Positions 1-6,052 of a DNA stretch of 12,720 bases are shown here, piece by piece. Where the stretch lies: NCBI GenBank assembly GCA_030706065.1, contig JAUZPH010000055.1, forward strand, positions 1 through 12,720, given 5' to 3'. The translations under genes were made by a program, and so were the position numbers. Position 1 is the first letter of the stretch. Each line of letters begins with the position of its first letter. The notes beneath the pieces were generated by a model. The model searched no databases and was not told where the DNA came from. It worked only from the letters and a program-made list of their open reading frames with translations. The DNA comes from Bacillota bacterium (lineage in GTDB: Bacteria > Bacillota > Clostridia > Clostridiales > Clostridiaceae).

Positions 1-132
1 CAGCCCGCTGCCGAAATATACTGCAAGGGTCTTAAACCCGTTTTTATGTATCAGGTAACCAATGTTTGAAAGATTCCCCTTACCTACATCCAAAATTGAT
101 GGAATCGCTATTCTGTGTACACTGCTTTTCAT
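1..132 (-). CDS. Iron-containing alcohol dehydrogenase / glycerol-1-phosphate dehydrogenase-like protein, N-terminal fragment
   Basis: Only the first 44 codons are present; the gene runs off the left edge. The start is ATG at 132-130, preceded on the minus strand by an AAGGTG ribosome binding site. The visible protein begins MKSSVHRIAIPSILDVGKGN and continues with a short helix and a hydrophobic beta-strand (TLAVYFGSG). An IP-x(3)-GKG-x(n)-IG segment followed by a strand is how the Rossmann-like N-terminal domain of iron-containing alcohol dehydrogenases and sn-glycerol-1-phosphate dehydrogenases usually opens, so the family call rests on this pattern only. The metal and nucleotide sites lie outside the window, so substrate and activity cannot be judged. 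It is divergent from the hydrogenase operon, with a shared AT-rich region between them. Confidence 0.5.
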   Translation of the reverse strand, partial: MKSSVHRIAIPSILDVGKGNLSNIGYLIHKNGFKTLAVYFGSGL

Positions 133-171
133 CCTATCACCTTCTTTCAGTAAAATATATACTATAATTTT

Positions 172-200
172 AACATAATGAAGAAGAATTATTGGTACAA
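172..200 (-). promoter_or_regulatory. Possible promoter of the leftward dehydrogenase-like gene
   Basis: On the minus strand TTGTAC (200-195) and TATGTT (177-172) are 17 bases apart, a reasonable sigma-A pair 40 bases before the start codon. The DNA is very AT-rich, so a chance match is quite possible; a TATAGT further downstream is an alternative -10 without a good -35. Confidence 0.3.
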
Positions 201-380
201 TTTCTTAATAAGTCCATATCATACTTCGAAAGTTATTTAATATTTTAACATTGAAAACGTATTCCAATGTATCTGGCGATTGATGCATTTCATAATGTAT
301 GAATTGATAAGTGACAATAGCTGTGCATTTATATGAGGATTTTATAATATAATTGTAGAAAATGTAATTAAAACTAAATA

Positions 381-410
381 TTGTATACATAGGAACAATT
401 AGTATATAAT
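381..410 (+). promoter_or_regulatory. Sigma-A promoter of the hydrogenase operon
   Basis: TTGTAT (381-386) and a perfect TATAAT (405-410) are separated by 18 bases, placing the transcription start near 417, about 64 bases before hydC. The -35 hexamer lies inside the palindrome TGTATACA (382-389), which resembles the operator core found further along the window at 9266-9275 and 9524-9533. Overlapping AT-rich hexamers (TATAAT-like at 411-416) leave the exact -10 uncertain by a few bases. Confidence 0.55.
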
Positions 411-449
411 ATAATACAGATGTATTATAACAGTTTTCTTATCAATAGT

Positions 450-467
450 ATGTTAATTGATTAACGA
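450..467. promoter_or_regulatory. Rex-type redox operator in the hydrogenase leader
   Basis: The sequence ATGTTAATTGATTAACGA matches the Rex consensus TTGTTAANNNNTTAACAA at 12 of 14 defined positions and contains the perfect dyad GTTAAT-TG-ATTAAC (452-465). It begins about 33 bases downstream of the predicted transcription start and touches the ribosome binding site of hydC (466-473), so bound Rex could block elongation. Rex repressors of Firmicutes bind such sites when NADH is low and leave them when NADH rises, and they are known to control fermentative and hydrogenase genes in clostridia. Binding here is inferred; the motif is seen directly. Confidence 0.7.
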
Positions 468-480
468 GGAGGGTATCGCA

Positions 481-1032
481 TTGTTAAACAGTGATGAAAA
501 GTTCTGCTGTTGTGAAAGTGCAGGAAAGGATGACAGATTGGAAAAAGTAAAGACTGTTATCGAAGACAATAAGAATGTGAGGGGAGGGCTCATACCGGTA
601 CTTCATCATATCCAGGAACTATATGGATACTTACCGGAGGAAGCACTGAAGGTTGTATCTGAAGGTTTGGATGTTCCAATGACGGAGATTTACGGAGTGG
701 CTTCCTTTTATCACTTTTTTTCTTTGGAACCGAAGGGGGAGCATGTTATACGGGTTTGCCTCGGTACTGCCTGCTATGTTAAAGGCAGCCAAACAATAAT
801 TGACAGATTGGCCCGGGAATTAAGTGTGGAGGTTGGGAAAACCACCTCTGACGGAAAATTTACCCTGGAAGCTACCAGATGCCTCGGAGCCTGCGGCCTT
901 GCACCGGTGATGACTGTTGATGACAAGGTCTATGGAAGGGTCACCCTGGATGACGTAAGAAGGATATTGGATGAGTATTCTAGCGGTGATATGAATTCTG
1001 ATAATGCAGTTGTTGCAGGTGAGGGGGTATAG
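481..1032 (+). CDS. hydC: [FeFe]-hydrogenase subunit HydC (NuoE-like, [2Fe-2S] thioredoxin-like)
   Basis: HydC is the small electron-transfer subunit of NAD-linked multimeric [FeFe] hydrogenases, homologous to NuoE of complex I, and acts in the cytoplasm with HydB and HydA. The 183-residue protein has a helical N-terminal part (about residues 20-80, including HHIQELYGYLP and the conserved VASFYHFF) and a thioredoxin-like domain. That domain carries the four [2Fe-2S] cysteines C93, C98, C134 and C138 in VCLGTAC and RCLGAC. I start it at TTG 481 because GGAGGG at 468-473 is seven bases upstream; an in-frame TTG at 457 has no ribosome binding site and lies inside the Rex-like operator. An unusual Cys9-Cys10-Cys11 run sits near the N-terminus. 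The gene opens a four-gene operon, and the next start codon follows one base after its stop. The call is secure; the rare TTG start may lower translation. Confidence 0.93.
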   Translation: MLNSDEKFCCCESAGKDDRLEKVKTVIEDNKNVRGGLIPVLHHIQELYGYLPEEALKVVSEGLDVPMTEIYGVASFYHFFSLEPKGEHVIRVCLGTACYVKGSQTIIDRLARELSVEVGKTTSDGKFTLEATRCLGACGLAPVMTVDDKVYGRVTLDDVRRILDEYSSGDMNSDNAVVAGEGV

Positions 1033-1033
1033 T

Positions 1034-1438
1034 ATGAAAACCATTCAGGAACTGGAGGAAATAAGGCGGAATACCTGGGATAAGGTAAATCCGGGAAGGG
1101 ACAGAAAGTACCCCAGAATCGTAGTGGGTATGGCAACCTGTGGAATAGCAGCGGGAGCAAAGCCGGTACTTTCAGCAATACTTGAAGAGATAAGAGAACT
1201 GAATATAAGAGAGATAGAGGTACGACAAACGGGCTGTATTGGAATATGCAAGCTGGAACCGGTGGTAGAGGTTTACATCCCCGGTGAAGAGAAAGTCACC
1301 TATGTAAAGATGAATGCAGCAAGAGCCAGAAGGATTATAAGGGAACATGTTGCAGGCGGCACCGTAATAGATGAATATACCATGCACGTGGTAGAGGGCA
1401 AGGTATTGAATGATTACACCGTAATAAAGGACGTATAG
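1034..1438 (+). CDS. Small (2Fe-2S) ferredoxin-like, thioredoxin-fold protein of the hydrogenase operon (HydD-like position)
   Basis: This 134-residue protein is a thioredoxin-like ferredoxin related to the N-terminal domain of HydB and to the C-terminal half of HydC. The fold signature is VVGMATCGIAAGA (about 30-42) and QTGCIGICKLEP (about 65-76). It has only three of the expected four cluster cysteines, C36, C68 and C72; Val31 occupies the place of the first one, which is C11 in HydB and C93 in HydC. It may therefore bind a cluster with a non-cysteine or outside ligand, or serve as a structural subunit. The N-terminal 25 residues are charged and probably helical. ATG 1034 is chosen over an upstream in-frame ATG at 1004 because GAGGGGG at 1021-1027 is six bases before it. 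A comparable small subunit occurs in some bifurcating hydrogenase operons, where its role is not well defined. Confidence 0.8.
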   Translation: MKTIQELEEIRRNTWDKVNPGRDRKYPRIVVGMATCGIAAGAKPVLSAILEEIRELNIREIEVRQTGCIGICKLEPVVEVYIPGEEKVTYVKMNAARARRIIREHVAGGTVIDEYTMHVVEGKVLNDYTVIKDV

Positions 1439-1451
1439 GGGGGAGTTTGGG

Positions 1452-3245
1452 ATGAACTTATTTGGTGCACAGATAGTGGTGTGCGGCGGTACAGGTTGTG
1501 CTTTGGAAGGTGCAATGAATATAACAAATGTAATAAGAAATGAGCTCAAGAAACATCATATAGAGAATGAAATCGAGGTTGTGAGAACAGGGTGCCTTGG
1601 GCTCTGTGAGCTCGGGCCAATCATGATCATCTATCCTGAAGGAACCTTTTACAGCAAGGTAAGTATAAAGGATGTTCCTGAAATTATTGAGGAGCATATA
1701 GTAAACGGCAGGGTGGTTGAGAGGCTTGCCTACTATAAGTCCATCGATGATTACGGAGTAAGGTCTCTTAATAATGTAGGTTTTTACAAGAAACAGCTGA
1801 GGATAGCTCTTAAGAACTGCGGAATTATAGATCCGGAGAGTATAGACGAGTATTTGGCTTTTGACGGCTACAGGGCTCTTGAAAAGGTTATCACAGAGAT
1901 GAAGCCGGCAGAGGTAATTGACGTTATAAAGAGGTCAGGCCTTGGAGGCAGAGGGGGCGGGGGGTTCCCGACCGGCCTGAAATGGGAGCTTGCGGCTAAG
2001 CAGGTGAATGACGAGAAGTATATAATCTGCAATGCTGATGAAGGAGACCCTGGCGCGTTTATGGACCGTTCCGTACTAGAGGGGGACCCCCATGTGGTTT
2101 TGGAGGCCATGACCATAGGAGGATATGCCATCGGTGCCAGTGAGGGGTATATATATGTGAGAGCGGAATATCCTCTTGCTGTGGAAAGGCTGAAGATTGC
2201 AATTGAACAGGCAAGGGAATACGGGCTCTTGGGTGACAATATTCTAGGTACCGGCTTTAAATTTGATATAAATATAAGACTGGGAGCCGGAGCCTTTGTC
2301 TGTGGAGAGGAAACAGCCCTTATGAACTCCATCGAGGGAAAAAGGGGAATGCCGAATCCAAAGCCACCTTTCCCTGCATTGAGCGGCCTGTGGAAAAAGC
2401 CTACCGTCATCAATAATGTTGAAACCTTTGCCAACATACCTCAGATTATTATGAAAGGTGCCGAATGGTTCTCAAGCATCGGAACGGAGAAGAGCAAGGG
2501 GACCAAGGTTTTTGCCCTTGGCGGAAAAATCACCAACGGCGGCCTGGTTGAGGTGCCTATGGGTATTACTCTCAGGGAGGTTGTCTACGAAATTGGAGGA
2601 GGGATACCCAATGGAAAGAAATTCAAGGCGGTTCAGACCGGAGGGCCTTCCGGTGGCTGCATCACCGAGGAGAACCTGGATACTCCCATCGATTATAAAT
2701 CCCTGACGGCTCTTGGATCGATGATGGGCTCCGGCGGCATGATTGTAATGGACGAAGACAACTGCATGGTAGATGTAGCAAGATTCTATCTTGACTTTGT
2801 AAAGGATGAATCCTGTGGAAAATGTACTCCCTGCAGAATTGGCACCAAGAGGATGCTGGAAATACTTCAGAAGATAACCCAGGGCAAAGGTACCCTGGAG
2901 GACCTTGACAGGCTGGAGAGTCTGGCTCAGCAGATAAGAAAGGTTTCCCTCTGCGGCCTTGGGCAGACAGCGCCGAATCCGGTTCTATCCACCTTAAAAT
3001 ATTTCCGGGAGGAATATATTGCCCATGTAGTAGATAGAAAGTGCCCTGCAGGAGTTTGTACAGCTCTTGTAGAGTACAGCATCAACCCGGAGAAATGCAG
3101 AGGCTGCAGCCTCTGTGCAAGGCAGTGTCCTGTAAATGCAATAAGCGGCAAGATAAGGCAGCCATACAGCATAGATTCAAGTAAATGTATCAAGTGTGGT
3201 GCCTGTGCAGAAAGGTGTCCGTTTAAAGCAATTGAAAAGGATTGA
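1452..3245 (+). CDS. hydB: [FeFe]-hydrogenase flavoprotein subunit HydB (NuoF-like)
   Basis: HydB binds FMN and NAD(H) and is the site of hydride transfer in NAD-linked, electron-bifurcating [FeFe] hydrogenases. The 597-residue protein has, in order, a thioredoxin-like [2Fe-2S] domain (C11, C16, C48, C52) and a NuoF-type core. The core has the glycine-rich nucleotide loop GLGGRGGGGFPTG (164-176), NADEGDPGAFMDR (195-206) and GAGAFVCGEETAL (278-290). C455, C458, C461 and C501 then supply the N3-type [4Fe-4S] cluster (ESCGKCTPCR). A linker with C531 and C536 leads to a C-terminal 2x[4Fe-4S] ferredoxin (C549, C552, C555, C559; C579, C582, C585, C589). This three-part layout is the one typical of HydB rather than of plain NuoF. 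ATG 1452 follows a GGGGGGAG site by six bases. All expected flavin and cluster residues appear intact, so it should be functional. Confidence 0.95.
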   Translation: MNLFGAQIVVCGGTGCALEGAMNITNVIRNELKKHHIENEIEVVRTGCLGLCELGPIMIIYPEGTFYSKVSIKDVPEIIEEHIVNGRVVERLAYYKSIDDYGVRSLNNVGFYKKQLRIALKNCGIIDPESIDEYLAFDGYRALEKVITEMKPAEVIDVIKRSGLGGRGGGGFPTGLKWELAAKQVNDEKYIICNADEGDPGAFMDRSVLEGDPHVVLEAMTIGGYAIGASEGYIYVRAEYPLAVERLKIAIEQAREYGLLGDNILGTGFKFDINIRLGAGAFVCGEETALMNSIEGKRGMPNPKPPFPALSGLWKKPTVINNVETFANIPQIIMKGAEWFSSIGTEKSKGTKVFALGGKITNGGLVEVPMGITLREVVYEIGGGIPNGKKFKAVQTGGPSGGCITEENLDTPIDYKSLTALGSMMGSGGMIVMDEDNCMVDVARFYLDFVKDESCGKCTPCRIGTKRMLEILQKITQGKGTLEDLDRLESLAQQIRKVSLCGLGQTAPNPVLSTLKYFREEYIAHVVDRKCPAGVCTALVEYSINPEKCRGCSLCARQCPVNAISGKIRQPYSIDSSKCIKCGACAERCPFKAIEKD

Positions 3246-3268
3246 TTCAGTGAAAGGAAGTGAAAAAA

Positions 3269-5005
3269 ATGACTATGGTCAAATTTAAAATAGATGACAG
3301 TGAGCTTCAAGTCCCTGCTGGAACCACAGTGCTGGAAGCTGCCAGGAGCATAGGAATAAAGATTCCGAGTCTGTGTTATCTCAAGGGGGTTAATAAGTGT
3401 TCCGCCTGCAGAATCTGTGTAGTGGAAGTCGGGCCGAGGCTCATAGCCTCCTGTACTCTGGAAGCGGAAGAGGGCATGGAGATAAAAACTAATACTCCTG
3501 CCGTCAGAGAGGCAAGAAGGCTTGTGGTTGAGCTTCTGTTGTCAAATCATAGGAGGGAATGTACTATCTGCGGCAGAAATGAGAACTGCGAACTTCAAAA
3601 CTATGCAAAGGAACTTAATGTAAGAGATATCAAATATGACGGGGAAAAGGTATCAAAACCTCTTGACTCCTCTTCGGCTTCAGTGGTAAGAGACCCTGAA
3701 AAGTGCATACTCTGTGGAAGATGCATAAGTACTTGCCGGGAGGTACAGACCGTCAATGCCATCGGATATATGAGCAGGGGCTTCGACACTTCCGTAGCGG
3801 CGCCTTATGACAGGCCGCTGGGAAGTACGGTCTGCATAAACTGCGGACAATGCATAATGGCATGTCCAGTTGGTGCTTTAAGTGAGAAGAATGATGTGGA
3901 TAATGTATGGCGGGCTCTGGCTGACAAGGACAAATATGTAGTTGTTCAGACCGCTCCGGCGGTAAGAGTGGCACTGGGTGAGGAATTTGGCCTGCCCATG
4001 GGAACAAGAGTCACCGGAGAGATGGCGGCAGCGCTTAGAAAGCTCGGTTTTAAAAAGGTATTTGATACGGATTTTGCGGCAGACCTCACTATAATGGAGG
4101 AAGGTACGGAACTTTTAAGGAGGCTTGACAAGGGAGAAAACCTTCCCCTTATGACCTCCTGCTGTCCCGGATGGGTCAAGTTTGTTGAGCATTTCTACCC
4201 GGATATGCTGGATAATCTGTCCACCTGCAAGTCTCCCCATGAGATGGAGGGGGCGCTGATAAAGACTTATTTTGCAGACAAGATGGGTATAGCCCCTGAA
4301 AATATTGTGGTAGTTTCAATAATGCCCTGCGTAGCCAAGAAATATGAGAGGCAGAGGGAGGAACTTGGGAACCGCGGCCTGCTGGACGTGGACTATGTAT
4401 TGACCACGAGGGAACTGGCACAGATGATTAAGGAAGCTGGAATAGATTTCAAAGGTTTAAGGAGTGAAGGTTTTGACAACCCTCTGGGGGATTCAACGGG
4501 AGCAGCAGTAATCTTCGGGGCTACAGGAGGAGTTGCAGAGGCTGCCTTGAGAACGATTTTTGAACTCACCGGCAAGGAAGAACTTGATAATATCGAATTT
4601 GAAGCAGTTAGAGGAACGGATGGCATTAAAATAGCGGAACTTGAGCTTCCAGATGGAAGAAAGGTCACTGCGGCAGTTGCCAATGGACTTTCCAATGCCA
4701 GGGCTGTTCTGAAGATGGTCCGGGATGGGGAGAGAAAAATTGATTTCATCGAGGTCATGGCCTGCCCGGGAGGCTGTGTCACCGGAGGAGGGCAGCCGAT
4801 TGTAAACGCCAAAGACCTTGAAATGATAAATCCAAGATCAGTAAGAGCCGGTGCCATCTATGAGGAAGACAGGGGGATGCCTGTGAGAAAATCTCATAAG
4901 AACCCATATATAAATCAAATATACGAAGAATTTCTAGGAGAACCTAATGGGCATAGGAGCCACGAGCTGCTGCATACCCATTATGTAAAAAGGGAAAAGT
5001 TCTAA
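3269..5005 (+). CDS. hydA: [FeFe] hydrogenase catalytic subunit HydA
   Basis: HydA reduces protons to H2 or oxidises H2 at the H-cluster. The 578-residue protein has a plant-type [2Fe-2S] domain (C36, C47, C50, C62), a His-Cys3 [4Fe-4S] site (H94, C98, C101, C107) and a bacterial ferredoxin pair (C146, C149, C152, C156; C189, C192, C195, C199). The catalytic domain has all three signatures: TSCCPGW (298-299), MPCVAKKYE (C354) and MACPGGCVTGGGQP (C499, C503). C298 fits the proton-relay cysteine. An extra C44 lies in the first domain. The total length and domain set are those of an M3-type enzyme, with no added C-terminal [2Fe-2S] domain. ATG 3269 is preferred because AGGAAG (3255-3260) is eight bases upstream; GTG 3260 lies within that site. 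Together with HydB and HydC it probably couples NADH and reduced ferredoxin oxidation to H2 formation. Maturases HydE, HydF and HydG are not in this window. Confidence 0.96.
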   Translation: MTMVKFKIDDSELQVPAGTTVLEAARSIGIKIPSLCYLKGVNKCSACRICVVEVGPRLIASCTLEAEEGMEIKTNTPAVREARRLVVELLLSNHRRECTICGRNENCELQNYAKELNVRDIKYDGEKVSKPLDSSSASVVRDPEKCILCGRCISTCREVQTVNAIGYMSRGFDTSVAAPYDRPLGSTVCINCGQCIMACPVGALSEKNDVDNVWRALADKDKYVVVQTAPAVRVALGEEFGLPMGTRVTGEMAAALRKLGFKKVFDTDFAADLTIMEEGTELLRRLDKGENLPLMTSCCPGWVKFVEHFYPDMLDNLSTCKSPHEMEGALIKTYFADKMGIAPENIVVVSIMPCVAKKYERQREELGNRGLLDVDYVLTTRELAQMIKEAGIDFKGLRSEGFDNPLGDSTGAAVIFGATGGVAEAALRTIFELTGKEELDNIEFEAVRGTDGIKIAELELPDGRKVTAAVANGLSNARAVLKMVRDGERKIDFIEVMACPGGCVTGGGQPIVNAKDLEMINPRSVRAGAIYEEDRGMPVRKSHKNPYINQIYEEFLGEPNGHRSHELLHTHYVKREKF

Positions 5006-5015
5006 GGAATTTTGG

Positions 5016-5045
5016 GGCTGCCGATATTAATGGTGGCCTTTTTTT
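5016..5045 (+). terminator. Rho-independent terminator of the hydrogenase operon
   Basis: GGCTGCC (5016-5022) pairs with GGTGGCC (5032-5038) through seven base pairs, two of them G-U, around a nine-base loop. Seven T residues follow (5039-5045). It begins 11 bases after the hydA stop, so the operon most likely ends here. Confidence 0.85.
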
Positions 5046-5088
5046 ACGTTTGTAGAGGAAAATAACGAAATATGTAGAATAAAGTATC

Positions 5089-5117
5089 TTGGAAGGTAGG
5101 ATACCTCAGTATATAAT
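5089..5117 (+). promoter_or_regulatory. Sigma-A promoter of the deacetylase gene
   Basis: TTGGAA (5089-5094) and a perfect TATAAT (5112-5117) are exactly 17 bases apart. The predicted start near 5124 gives a leader of about 93 bases before the deacetylase ATG. A weak dyad GTATC/GATAC (5084-5088 and 5100-5104) overlaps the -35 region and could be an operator. Confidence 0.65.
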
Positions 5118-5154
5118 ATCCTGAATACAATATAGAGGAGATTAGAGAAATAAG

Positions 5155-5187
5155 TATCTGTAAGCAGTGTATGGAATATTACAGATA
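5155..5187 (+). repeat. Perfect 9-bp inverted repeat in the deacetylase leader
   Basis: TATCTGTAA (5155-5163) and TTACAGATA (5179-5187) are exact reverse complements separated by 15 bases. The element lies in the predicted 5' leader, ending 11 bases before the AAGGGAGAG ribosome binding region. No T-run follows, so it is not a standard terminator. It could be an mRNA stabiliser, an RNA-level control or a DNA operator; the sequence does not decide. Confidence 0.6.
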
Positions 5188-5216
5188 AAAATTATATAAG
5201 GGAGAGATTGATTCTT

Positions 5217-5981
5217 ATGACGGGAAAAAAGGTTTATCTGACCATTGACGATGTACCAAGCAGGGATTTCAGAGAAAAGCTGGATTTTCTCTATAAGAGA
5301 AATATACCGGCAGTATTCTTCTGTGTCGGAAAAGACATGGAAAATCACGAGGAGGATCTGGTAGAGGCGGTTAGAAGAGGGTATATCCTTGGAAACCATT
5401 CCTATGAACACGGATATTTTTCCGAAATGCAGCTGGTGGAGTGCAGGGCTTCCATACAGAGAACGGATGAAATAATTGACAGGGTATACAGGAAAAGTGG
5501 GATTGAAAGAACCAAAAAGTTCTTCAGATTCCCATACTTTGACCAAGGAGGATCTGCTGACTCAAAGTCCTATGAGGCAAGATGGTCCAGGCCACAGAGT
5601 GAATGGTTTGTATATGAGCGTGAAGATAGAAGGCTTGCTATACAGGAGTTTTTAAAGGAACTTGGCTATAGTCAGCCCAGGCTTGAAGGAATAAATATGA
5701 AGTTTCTTACGGATAAGACACTGCTGGAGGGCATCGATGTGCGCTGTACCTTTGATCAGATGGAGTATTTTTTTGGTACTGATTATGCACCATATGGCAT
5801 GGATAAGGAAGCTGCCATACTGGCAAGAATCGAAGAGGATGTTCCATATGGCGGCAGAGCCTTAAATTGCCTTGAGACCACAGACATAGTACTGGTTCAC
5901 GATCATGAGAATACAACGGAATTATTCTACAAAATAATAGGTAGGTATGTGGAAAAGGGATTTGAATTCCTGAGATTTTAA
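5217..5981 (+). CDS. Polysaccharide deacetylase family (NodB/CE4-type) protein, cytoplasmic
   Basis: The 254-residue protein has the metal-binding and catalytic motifs of the carbohydrate esterase 4 fold. They are motif 1 TIDDVPS (D11, D12), motif 2 HSYEH (H61, H65; the Asp-His-His metal triad with D12), motif 3 RFPYFDQGG (R104) and the C-terminal VLVHDH (H228). Family members remove acetyl groups from sugars such as peptidoglycan or chitin-type polymers, or hydrolyse related amides. There is no signal peptide or membrane segment, so it appears cytoplasmic and a small or lipid-linked substrate is more likely than cell wall. About 115 residues separate motifs 3 and 5, longer than in compact NodB domains, with no classic motif 4. 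ATG 5217 is chosen; a TTG at 5208 is too close to the ribosome binding site. It is followed 71 bases later by the c-di-GMP gene and may share its transcript. Substrate unknown. Confidence 0.82.
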   Translation: MTGKKVYLTIDDVPSRDFREKLDFLYKRNIPAVFFCVGKDMENHEEDLVEAVRRGYILGNHSYEHGYFSEMQLVECRASIQRTDEIIDRVYRKSGIERTKKFFRFPYFDQGGSADSKSYEARWSRPQSEWFVYEREDRRLAIQEFLKELGYSQPRLEGINMKFLTDKTLLEGIDVRCTFDQMEYFFGTDYAPYGMDKEAAILARIEEDVPYGGRALNCLETTDIVLVHDHENTTELFYKIIGRYVEKGFEFLRF

Positions 5982-6052
5982 CTGTAAGTCGGGCTGCCGG
6001 AGAAAATTATTGATTATCGGTTAGTAAAGGTTGATAAGCGTAGGAAAATAAC

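Larger units (their letters stand above)
133..480. other. Divergent control region between the dehydrogenase-like gene and the hydrogenase operon
   Basis: This AT-rich stretch holds no convincing gene; a short minus-strand reading frame in it has no recognisable motif and a low-complexity, Tyr/Phe/Ile/Asn-rich composition typical of translated AT-rich DNA. It contains two dyads of unknown role, a 6-bp pair ACATTG/CAATGT (248-253 and 265-270) and a palindrome TTCATA-ATG-TATGAA (289-303). It also contains the hydrogenase promoter (381-410) and the Rex-like operator (450-467). The predicted 5' leader of the hydrogenase mRNA, from about 417 to 480, is short and shows no riboswitch-like structure that I can recognise. 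Confidence 0.6.

Noticed and set aside
205..390. Minus-strand 61-codon reading frame
   Set aside because: Low-complexity translation of AT-rich DNA, no ribosome binding site, and it overlaps the hydrogenase promoter.
133..456. Riboswitch or T-box leader before the hydrogenase or importer genes
   Set aside because: The predicted leaders are only about 64 and 83 bases and show no conserved aptamer or T-box sequence that I can recognise.
457..480. TTG start at 457 for hydC
   Set aside because: It has no ribosome binding site and lies in the Rex-like dyad; the GGAGGG at 468-473 serves TTG 481.
1868..2437. Long minus-strand frame opposite hydB
   Set aside because: It is antisense to a strongly conserved coding region, has no recognisable domain and has no initiation signals; a codon-bias shadow.
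4393..4857. Minus-strand frame of 154 codons opposite hydA
   Set aside because: Serine/alanine/proline-rich antisense shadow of the catalytic domain, no ribosome binding site.
6010..6038. Possible promoter TTGATT-17-GATAAG before the c-di-GMP gene
   Set aside because: The -10 is poor and the implied start would lie on the ribosome binding site for ATG 6053; it fits only if ATG 6074 is used, so it is not listed.
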